From Agrilactobacillus fermenti (GTDB lineage: Bacteria; Bacillota; Bacilli; Lactobacillales; Lactobacillaceae): 64,000 bases of DNA. The DNA is taken from the NCBI RefSeq assembly GCF_021030645.1, contig NZ_JACGCJ010000002.1, positions 1 through 64,000 of the forward strand. Reading direction: 5' to 3'. Both the position numbers and the translations under genes were made by a program. The notes under the pieces are model-generated. The model was not told where the DNA came from. It saw only the letters and a list, made by a program, of their open reading frames with translations, and searched no databases. Shown piece by piece: positions 57,634-64,000 of the stretch. How positions within the stretch are numbered: the first letter of the stretch is position 1; each line of letters begins with the position of its first letter.

Positions 57634-59922
57634 TTAAGGTTTTACGCCAAATACCCGGACATGATAATTACCGTTCAAAGAATACCTAAAGGTTATCATA
57701 CCAGATGTTTGCGTGTTTAGATATGGCACGCGTAGCTTTGTCAGAGTTTGCAACGTTTCTTGATCCGGATGACCATACCGATTATGCCGGCCTGAAGAAA
57801 TTAAAGCAAATTGTGGCTGCAGTTGTTGAATAAAATCTGGGTTTGACGACGTTTTACTACCATGATGCGCAATTTTAAGAAAATCTACTTTCAATGATGG
57901 ATAGTGCGTGATTATGCCCTTTTCCCCTGCTTGATCGACATCTCCAGTAAAAAGCCAACGCTTATGTCCAAGCTCAGTATATAGCACTAATGAATCTTCA
58001 TTAGCGCCCATTCCGGGCTGAAACGGATGAACAGCTGAAAACCTCATACCAGCCAGATTCAATTGATCACCCGCTAAAACCGGAAAGTAATGCGGCTTGA
58101 TCATTGGATCAACTAGTTTCTGATAAAAATGTGGATTTTGCGTCAGTCCCTGTGCAAAAACAACACGTACCACTGGAATTGATTGTAATAACGTTTGTAA
58201 ATCGCCGAGATGATCAGCATCTTGATGTGTTAAAACAATGGCATCCAAATGACTGATCCCTTGTTGTTTTAAAAAAGGTAATGTGATTTTTGTAACACCA
58301 TCTTGTTGAATTTTCTTTTGCCAGGATTGCAGTGGTAACTTCAGTTTACCTCCTGTGTCAATTAAAACGGTCTGTCGATGAAATGGTGTGGTAATTAGAA
58401 TAGAATCGCCTTGACCAATATCAATTAAAGTTATCTGCCCCATTAGAGGAAAGTGGATCATGATAAAAGAAACGACTAATAAAGTACCATAAACAACACT
58501 ACCCTTCAAACGATTTCTTTGCTGAGTTTGATTTAAAATCCAAAATGCTGTCATGACTAATCCAGTGACAATGATAAGCGACGGCTGCCCAAAAATCACA
58601 TTTAAAGTTCGTGTTTGTGCTACAAAATGTAGACACTGGTCCAACGCTGTCAGCCCACCATTAACAAAGCTATGTATATGCCACATATCAAACGGCAAAA
58701 ACGCCACGCCAATGATAATTGGCAAAATAATAACCTCAAAAAGTGGGATCATTATCAAATTTAATATCAATGTTCCCAGATGCCAACTATAACTAAAATA
58801 TAATAAAAGGGGTAAGCTGGCCAACATTAAATTTAGTTGTCTGCCAATTGCGGAATGCCAACGATTTAAAATCAACGCTAATGACATGCCAAAACTTAAT
58901 TGGCCGCCTAAATTAAATAATAAGTAGGGGTCAAGCAGCAATAAGACGATCATAATAACGCTAATTTTATCCAACTTTCCCCAATGCCATTTGACTTGAT
59001 GCAAGCAAATATTTAATACAGTCAAAAAGACAGCACGTCGAATGCCCACCCCTGCGCCAACGAATAAACAATAAAGGGGTAATAAAATTAAAAGCCAACG
59101 CTCAACCAATTCTCTTGTAAATCTTAATCGAGTTGCGAAAAAATAAATGCCATTGATCAAGACAAAAACATGTAGTCCCGATAAACTAAACAGATGAATA
59201 ATGCCTAGCTGACTCATGTCTTGTTTAAACGTCAGATCGCCATCAAATTTGCCAATAATCAAACCGGTCAAGTAAACATTGAGGGGTTTTGGAAAACGCA
59301 TAAAATGCAAGTAAAGCTGTTGGCGCCAACTTAAAAGTTGATCAATCCAATGATGATCATCATAGACACAGCTTTGAATTTGCGACACATTGATTGCATA
59401 TTGAATACGGTGGGCTTGCCATTGATAATTACGATTATCGAATTGACCGCGGTTAGTTGCGGCCATAATAGGCGTTACCTCACCGGTAATTTGTAAATTT
59501 AAATTATGATAGTTATTTTGAAAATATAATTTTTCCTGAGGTGACTGTAACCGATAATACACTAAAAATGACTTTGACTTACTATTGATTTCAGTCGCAA
59601 TACCGCTCAACTGATCGCCATTGACCTTGATTGAATCAGCCTGAATATGAATATTTATTGGCGCTGGTATAGTCGTGATTCTAGGTGGCCGCACGCGAAA
59701 AGCCAGCGTTCCCACGACCACAATAATGCTGATCATTAAAAAAAATACGACCTTATCGGCTAGGCTAGCTACGCGTATGCATAAATAACTTAATAGTAAT
59801 GCGGGTAGCCACCAACGTTGACCATTCACCAACCAAGCAGTTAAGATGGCTGCCAAGCCAATAAAAATCAGGCGATCTTCCAGCCGGTTTACCAACCACT
59901 TTGCTTGTCTCTGAATAATCAT
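57634..59922 (-). CDS. comEC: DNA internalisation competence protein ComEC/Rec2
   Basis: Membrane channel that takes in single-stranded DNA during transformation. 762 residues: N-terminal hydrophobic segments and an OB-like DUF4131 region (about 60-190), the Competence membrane domain (FSLSGLHVFVLING and following helices, about 205-470), and a C-terminal metallo-beta-lactamase-like domain with LTHQDADHLGDL. Full length and undamaged. Its ATG directly follows the comEA stop. Confidence 0.95.
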   Translation of the reverse strand: MIIQRQAKWLVNRLEDRLIFIGLAAILTAWLVNGQRWWLPALLLSYLCIRVASLADKVVFFLMISIIVVVGTLAFRVRPPRITTIPAPINIHIQADSIKVNGDQLSGIATEINSKSKSFLVYYRLQSPQEKLYFQNNYHNLNLQITGEVTPIMAATNRGQFDNRNYQWQAHRIQYAINVSQIQSCVYDDHHWIDQLLSWRQQLYLHFMRFPKPLNVYLTGLIIGKFDGDLTFKQDMSQLGIIHLFSLSGLHVFVLINGIYFFATRLRFTRELVERWLLILLPLYCLFVGAGVGIRRAVFLTVLNICLHQVKWHWGKLDKISVIMIVLLLLDPYLLFNLGGQLSFGMSLALILNRWHSAIGRQLNLMLASLPLLLYFSYSWHLGTLILNLIMIPLFEVIILPIIIGVAFLPFDMWHIHSFVNGGLTALDQCLHFVAQTRTLNVIFGQPSLIIVTGLVMTAFWILNQTQQRNRLKGSVVYGTLLVVSFIMIHFPLMGQITLIDIGQGDSILITTPFHRQTVLIDTGGKLKLPLQSWQKKIQQDGVTKITLPFLKQQGISHLDAIVLTHQDADHLGDLQTLLQSIPVVRVVFAQGLTQNPHFYQKLVDPMIKPHYFPVLAGDQLNLAGMRFSAVHPFQPGMGANEDSLVLYTELGHKRWLFTGDVDQAGEKGIITHYPSLKVDFLKIAHHGSKTSSNPDFIQQLQPQFALISSGRHNRYGHPDQETLQTLTKLRVPYLNTQTSGMITFRYSLNGNYHVRVFGVKP

Positions 59923-60564
59923 CTAAACGGTCAATTTATCACTTAATTTTTGTACGGTTTTATCCCCAAATCCATTGACCTTTTTTAAATCGGTCACACT
60001 TGAAAATTGACCTTGGTTGGTCCGAAAATCAATTATTTTCTCGGCTTTCTTCTCACCAACACCATCAATTTGCTGCAGCTCTTCTTTAGTTGCTGTATTC
60101 AAATTGATTTTAGCTCCAGTAGTAGAACTACTGGGTGCATTGGCTGTATTACTTGCTCCCGCAACTCTTGGTTCTCCTTTTTGAGGAACATAAACCATGC
60201 CTTGATCTTGCACTTTTTGCGCCAAATTGATTTGCGTCTGATCCGCTTCTGGTCGAAATCCCCCAGCACGTTGAATTAAATCATTGATGCGATCTTCACT
60301 TTTTAAGTGATAAAGGCCTGGATGGACAACTGCACCTTTAATGTCAACGACAACGGTTTGGTTTTTGGCGGCGTGATCACTAGACTTACCAGACGATATC
60401 GCACCCTTTTGGTTTGAAGCTGGGCCAGCTTTAGGAAAAGTCGCCTCGGCGGTAGCGACATCATGTGTCACATCAGATTTTGGCTGACTCAGATACCAAA
60501 ACCCACCACCTGCTAGAAAAACACCGACAATTAACACCCAATAATAACGTTTAATCCACTCCAT
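59923..60564 (-). CDS. comEA: DNA-binding competence protein ComEA
   Basis: Membrane-anchored receptor for incoming DNA. 213 residues: one N-terminal membrane helix (about 7-25), a Ser/Lys-rich spacer, an SLBB-type domain (VVDIKGAVVHPGLYHLKSED, about 70-125) and two C-terminal helix-hairpin-helix motifs (INLNTATKEELQQIDGVGEKKAE and the final copy ending LKKVNGFGDKTVQKL). Its ribosome-binding site GAGG (60573-60576) lies within the 3' arm of a terminator hairpin that ends the sepM transcript, so expression may need read-through. Confidence 0.94.
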   Translation of the reverse strand: MEWIKRYYWVLIVGVFLAGGGFWYLSQPKSDVTHDVATAEATFPKAGPASNQKGAISSGKSSDHAAKNQTVVVDIKGAVVHPGLYHLKSEDRINDLIQRAGGFRPEADQTQINLAQKVQDQGMVYVPQKGEPRVAGASNTANAPSSSTTGAKINLNTATKEELQQIDGVGEKKAEKIIDFRTNQGQFSSVTDLKKVNGFGDKTVQKLSDKLTV

Positions 60565-60614
60565 TAAAAAAACCTCACTTTCTGCTACTAATACGTACGC
60601 AGAAATCTGAGGTT
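60565..60614 (-). terminator. terminator between sepM and comEA, overlapping the comEA ribosome-binding site
   Basis: AACCTCA...TTTCTGC pairs with GCAGAAA...TGAGGTT (14 base pairs, small internal loop), followed immediately by seven T and then the comEA ATG. Confidence 0.9.
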
Positions 60615-60615
60615 A

Positions 60616-61662
60616 TTATTTTTCTAGGTAATGAATTGCGTCATTTAAATTTCGCACAGGTATGATTTTCATTTTTGTGTGAATTTTCTGAGCCGCTTTT
60701 TTAGCAATCATATAATTGTTTTGGTAATGCGGCATGGCATGACGTTCTTTTTTAGTTAATTGATCATCAGGAGCAAAAAAGACCGTTGCTCCCATTTTTG
60801 ACGCAGCAACAACTTTTTTATCAATCCCGCCAATTGGCCCGACTTGCCCATCCGTTGAAATTGTGCCGGTTCCAGCAATCGTTCGACCGCGCAATAAATG
60901 CTGCTGACTGAGCTGATCATAAATTTGCAACGTAAACATTAATCCAGCAGATGGCCCACCAATGGCACCAGCATCTACACGAATTGATCTTTTAGTTTTG
61001 ATCTGCGTATGATCTGTTAGCGTGATGCCTAATCCAGGGCGCTTGGTATCGGGTAATCGAATCAGTCGGCCAATCGCATGGTGCGTTTTTTTATTTCGAG
61101 TATAGGTTAAAGAGACTTTCTGGCCCAACTTTAAATGGCGCACATACTTTTGGAAATTAGCCGTATTCGTAAATTTCTGCCCATTGACCTGAGAAACAGT
61201 ATCGCCTAATTGCAACTTATGCTGAAAACTCGATTGCTGAAGCACATCTAGAACGTAGACACCAATGAAATGCCATTGATACGGGACTTTTGCACGTTTT
61301 GCTGCCTGTGCGATAGCGGTATTTTCAGAGTTTTCAATGTAATATTGTTGCAAGCGATCATAAGCCGCGCTAGACGCACTACCCATTAATTCTTGTTTAC
61401 TATAGATATCTGTGAACGATCGAAAATGCCCAATCAGTAACTGTATTGGTGTGGCTTGTTGGATTTGGACTGTGGTTAACAAAAACTTTCCTTTAGTTTT
61501 AGCATGCTGATGATCGACTTTAACAAATTGACTGACATCTTCTGCCGATCCTGGAGATTCCAAGTAATAATTTGTCGGCCACAAAAAAACAACCGCTAGA
61601 CCAACCAAACCAATGACTATTAAAAGTCGTCGGAACCAGAGCCAACGTGACTTAGTTGCCAT
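60616..61662 (-). CDS. sepM: SepM/YlbL-type PDZ serine protease
   Basis: Membrane-anchored extracellular protease of 348 residues: N-terminal helix (about 8-28), PDZ domain (about 125-205) and a Lon-like catalytic domain with DAGAIGGPSAGLMFTL (Ser nucleophile) and GGIDKKVVAAS (Lys). In streptococci SepM trims competence peptide; in Bacillus YlbL acts in DNA-damage recovery. Which applies here is unknown. Starts within the end of coaD (11-base overlap). Confidence 0.92.
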   Translation of the reverse strand: MATKSRWLWFRRLLIVIGLVGLAVVFLWPTNYYLESPGSAEDVSQFVKVDHQHAKTKGKFLLTTVQIQQATPIQLLIGHFRSFTDIYSKQELMGSASSAAYDRLQQYYIENSENTAIAQAAKRAKVPYQWHFIGVYVLDVLQQSSFQHKLQLGDTVSQVNGQKFTNTANFQKYVRHLKLGQKVSLTYTRNKKTHHAIGRLIRLPDTKRPGLGITLTDHTQIKTKRSIRVDAGAIGGPSAGLMFTLQIYDQLSQQHLLRGRTIAGTGTISTDGQVGPIGGIDKKVVAASKMGATVFFAPDDQLTKKERHAMPHYQNNYMIAKKAAQKIHTKMKIIPVRNLNDAIHYLEK

Positions 61663-62155
61663 AGTGAACTTCCTGCAGCTTCTGTTTCAGAGCAATTTCA
61701 ACGTTTTTAGGCACCAAACCAGTCACGCGGCCATTAAAAGCCGCGACCTCTTTGATCATACTAGAAGAAATAAAGTTGTACTCTTGGTCAGCCATGAAAA
61801 AAACCGTTTCGATACTTGCATCTTGAACTTTATTCATTTGAGCAATCCCAGCTTCATATTCAAAGTCATTACCATTGCGCAATCCTCGAATCAGCGTCGT
61901 TGCCCCTAGTTCTCGAGCCAATGTTACCGTTAGTTTTCTGGGAGCCGCAATGACCGTTACCGATTCTAATGCAGTCACAGCATCTTTGATCAGCGCAACT
62001 TTTTCTTCTGTAGAAAACAAAGCACTTTTACCAGTATTGGTGGCAACAGCAATATAGACTTTATCAAAAAAAGTCAAAGCCTTTTTAACCGTGGCTAAAT
62101 GGCCGTTCGTAAAGGGATCAAAACTACCTGGGAAAAGCCCAATTTTTTCAGTCAT
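61652..62155 (-). CDS. coaD: phosphopantetheine adenylyltransferase
   Basis: Adenylylates 4'-phosphopantetheine in coenzyme A synthesis. 167 residues: GSFDPFTNGHL (TxGH-type nucleotide site with the His), RGLRNGNDFEYE and SSSMIKEV, all family motifs. Length typical. GAGGTA precedes the ATG. Lies between rsmD (15-base gap) and sepM. Confidence 0.97.
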   Translation of the reverse strand: MTEKIGLFPGSFDPFTNGHLATVKKALTFFDKVYIAVATNTGKSALFSTEEKVALIKDAVTALESVTVIAAPRKLTVTLARELGATTLIRGLRNGNDFEYEAGIAQMNKVQDASIETVFFMADQEYNFISSSMIKEVAAFNGRVTGLVPKNVEIALKQKLQEVHYGN

Positions 62156-62170
62156 AGCTTACCTCGCAAA

Positions 62171-62722
62171 TTAACTCGTATACTTAAAGATACTCACTTC
62201 TGTAATACCATATTGATGTTGTCCAATCAGTGAAAAACCGGTAATTTCGGGATATAGGACCGTAACATCAGTTTCAGCAACAATCAAAGCACCGGGATGT
62301 AACAACACTTGCTCATGAAATTGACCCAATAATTTCACGATTTGCTGTTCACGATAAGGTGGATCTAACAAGACTAAATCAAATTTGATTTGGTCTTCAG
62401 AAAACTTTACAAGTGCTCTATTAGCAGGTGATTTGATAATATCAAACTTCTCTGGTGCCTTGGTAACTGAAACATTTGCTTCAATTGTTTTGATTGCCGC
62501 ATACTGCCGATCCACCAAATACGCTTTAGCAATACCCCGTGATACAGCTTCAATTCCTAAGCCACCTGTCCCTGCATACAAATCCAATGCAGTTCCACCT
62601 TCAAAATAGGGGCCAATAATATTGAAGATTGCTTCTTTAACTTTGTCGGTCGTGGGTCGCGTTTTACGACCAGGTACTGGCTTTAATCGGCGCCCACTAT
62701 ACTCACCGGCTACGATGCGCAT
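62171..62722 (-). CDS. rsmD: 16S rRNA (guanine-N2) methyltransferase RsmD
   Basis: Methylates G966 (E. coli numbering) of 16S rRNA using S-adenosylmethionine. 183 residues from MRIVAGEYSGRRLKPV: ALDLYAGTGGLGIEA SAM-binding motif and LVLLDPPYRE catalytic motif. AAAGGAG is spaced for ATG 62722; the open extension to 62794 lies within ylbG. Overlaps ylbG by 20 bases. Confidence 0.96.
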   Translation of the reverse strand: MRIVAGEYSGRRLKPVPGRKTRPTTDKVKEAIFNIIGPYFEGGTALDLYAGTGGLGIEAVSRGIAKAYLVDRQYAAIKTIEANVSVTKAPEKFDIIKSPANRALVKFSEDQIKFDLVLLDPPYREQQIVKLLGQFHEQVLLHPGALIVAETDVTVLYPEITGFSLIGQHQYGITEVSIFKYTS

Positions 62723-63041
62723 CGTCGTTGCTCCTTTTTTTATATTTACGGTAATTTTCAACATCTGGAATAGCTTGCTCTGATTGTTCAGCAAGCTGAT
62801 CTAATCGCTCGCCAAACTCAGTATTCAATTCACCGCGATGTGAAAGTTCTACTTTTCGTACAAAATTCAATTTTTCAATCATTGTCTTGACCGCATCTGC
62901 TTGAATTTGATCTACGTAAAGAACAACGTATTTCATACGCTTTGAGGTGTAATAAATCATACCATAACGGCGCAGCTGTTTGACATGATGTAAATTATAC
63001 AACCAAACAATAACACCAACGCGCGGTTTAATTTGAAACAT
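62703..63041 (-). CDS. ylbG: YlbG family protein
   Basis: 112-residue protein of the YlbG family (UPF0298), small cytoplasmic, of unknown function: VIVWLYNLHHVKQLRRYG followed by YYTSKRMKYVVLYV are the conserved parts. The tail after about residue 85 is charged and extends past the core of the family. ATG 63041 fits AAAGGTG; the GTG at 63050 belongs to that site. Operon with ylbF, rsmD and coaD. Confidence 0.9.
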   Translation of the reverse strand: MFQIKPRVGVIVWLYNLHHVKQLRRYGMIYYTSKRMKYVVLYVDQIQADAVKTMIEKLNFVRKVELSHRGELNTEFGERLDQLAEQSEQAIPDVENYRKYKKRSNDDAHRSR

Positions 63042-63046
63042 GTGCT

Positions 63047-63478
63047 TCACCTTTCTAACTTGTTGTGCGGTCGCCGTTTAGTCTCAAAAAAGGGATTTTG
63101 AGTCGCTACTTTGATATCTTTAGAAACACTATTTGCCATGACAACAGCAATCGTATCAATGACTGTTTCTAATTCACGCTGGGCCAATTTGTAAGCAGCC
63201 ACTTGTTGATTTAGATCCATCGCACGCTTAGCGGCTAAAGTTGTTTGTTTTAATGTCATTACTTCAGGACGATAAGCGCCATAAGGTTCTACCTGACTTA
63301 AACGTTGCTGTAGGCTATGAAACTTATCAATGAGCACCTGTGCTTGTAAATCATGTTGTAACGCTGCAAGCTTTTGCTGGTAGTGCGTTACATATTTGGA
63401 TTGAGCTAATTTTTCTACTAAATGATCAATACTGTCTTCTACAGCAGCCATATGTTCATCATAAATCAACCCGATCAT
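63047..63478 (-). CDS. ylbF: YlbF family protein
   Basis: Helical protein of about 140 residues of the YlbF/YmcA family. In Bacillus, YlbF forms a complex with YmcA and YaaT that steers RNase Y maturation and competence/sporulation. Here only family membership is seen: a helical core with LAALQHDLQAQVLIDKFHSL. Start is uncertain: ATG 63478 is too close to AAGGG, while a TTG at 63469 is better spaced. Confidence 0.88.
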   Translation of the reverse strand: MIGLIYDEHMAAVEDSIDHLVEKLAQSKYVTHYQQKLAALQHDLQAQVLIDKFHSLQQRLSQVEPYGAYRPEVMTLKQTTLAAKRAMDLNQQVAAYKLAQRELETVIDTIAVVMANSVSKDIKVATQNPFFETKRRPHNKLER

Positions 63479-63490
63479 CCCTTGATAGTC

Positions 63491-64000
63491 CTATTTTTTA
63501 GCCTCTTGTGGCGTCATTTCCATCAATAAATCATTCGTATCTACACGCTGTCCTGGTTTAACATAAATATGCTGAACCAAGCCATTATATGGTGCAGGGA
63601 TCGAGGTTTCCATTTTCATTGCTTCAGTAACTAATAATGGTTCCCCTTTCTTCACAAACTGTCCCTTCTTAACTAGAACTTTGGCAATTGTCCCAGTCAT
63701 CATAGCACCAATCTGATCATTATTCGTCGGTTCAACTTTTTGGTTGCCGACAACACCGTGACTGACAGACTTATCTTGAACACTGATCTGCAACCTCTGC
63801 CCATTCAAAGTAAAGTAAATGGTCCGCATGCCTTCAACATCAGGTTCACCGATCTCTTCTAAATTCACGATAGCTTCTTTGCCCGAACCATAATTAATAT
63901 GAATGGTTTCACCGAGACGCATCCCTTCAAAGAAAGTTGGTGTATCTAAATGTGTCACACCACCATATTTTTCATGATCTTTAATATAGTCCATGAACAC
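63491..64000 (-). CDS. pyc: pyruvate carboxylase, C-terminal part (runs off the window)
   Basis: The 169 residues at the window edge are the end of pyruvate carboxylase: the carboxyltransferase-to-PC tetramerisation region (FFEGMRLGETIHINYGSGKE) and the biotin carboxyl carrier domain with VTEAMKMETSI, where the Lys carries biotin. The enzyme makes oxaloacetate from pyruvate, feeding aspartate and hence asd/dapA. The 5' part is outside the window; the Met at the edge is not the true start. Confidence 0.95.
   Translation of the reverse strand: MFMDYIKDHEKYGGVTHLDTPTFFEGMRLGETIHINYGSGKEAIVNLEEIGEPDVEGMRTIYFTLNGQRLQISVQDKSVSHGVVGNQKVEPTNNDQIGAMMTGTIAKVLVKKGQFVKKGEPLLVTEAMKMETSIPAPYNGLVQHIYVKPGQRVDTNDLLMEMTPQEAKK

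Overview
The window is a 64 kb stretch of low-GC Gram-positive chromosome. Gene content and order point to a lactic acid bacterium of the family Lactobacillaceae: the blocks pyc-ylbF-ylbG-rsmD-coaD-sepM-comEA-comEC, fur-xerD-ribT-scpA-scpB-rluB, pfkA-pyk, tig-clpX-engB and asd-dapA-rnj, a fused glutamine-type HP transporter, an FMN-riboswitch ribU and a LysM protein next to recQ/cmk. asd, dapA and dapB suggest a diaminopimelate/lysine route. I cannot name the genus or species from sequence alone. No prophage, insertion sequence, CRISPR array, tRNA or rRNA was seen; nearly everything is core housekeeping.

Layout. 1-9 kb: an unknown protein, cca, dapB, a TPR protein (ypiA-like), hup with a structured leader, der, rpsA, cmk and a LysM surface protein. 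9-18 kb: recQ and an HTH partner, divergent ferredoxin, ribU under an FMN riboswitch, then rluB/scpB/scpA/ribT/xerD/fur (all minus strand), cvfB and a DUF441 membrane protein. 18-27 kb: pyk and pfkA, dnaE, a DUF2929 protein, an orphan GntR-type regulator facing a lipoprotein of unknown function, and rpmF. 27-36 kb: clpB, a LapA-like protein, a short-chain dehydrogenase overlapping rnz, an OatA-like acyltransferase and obg. 36-44 kb: the plus-strand fructose operon fruR-fruK-fruA, uvrC, glnQ-glnHP and a 47-residue charged protein. 44-54 kb: engB, clpX, tig, tuf, a TPR protein, an RNase J2-like gene, dapA, asd. 54-64 kb: a degenerate polynucleotide phosphorylase at the normal pnp position beside rpsO, divergent rpsT, holA, comEC-comEA, sepM, coaD, rsmD, ylbG, ylbF and the 3' end of pyruvate carboxylase.

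The most unusual object is the gene at 54004-55602. It is an uninterrupted 532-codon frame that aligns throughout with both core domains of PNPase, yet it has lost the RNA-binding FFRR loop, the phosphate-binding serines, all of the catalytic Asp/Asp/Lys positions and the whole KH-S1 tail. An RNase J2-like protein with a damaged metal motif (HGHADA instead of HxHxDH) lies 2.2 kb away. Together they suggest that parts of the RNA-decay machinery here work as non-catalytic scaffolds, or are decaying. Other points worth checking: the comEA ribosome-binding site lies inside a terminator stem; the Fur-family regulator lacks histidines of the usual sensory site; the hup leader carries three consecutive hairpins; and a 75-base two-hairpin non-coding block sits between engB and the small charged gene.

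Many genes use non-ATG starts (TTG: dapB, ribU, clpB, fruK, rpsO, holA; GTG: ypiA, scpA, the PNPase-like gene, perhaps dapA). Where I moved a start, the ribosome-binding site or family length decided it.
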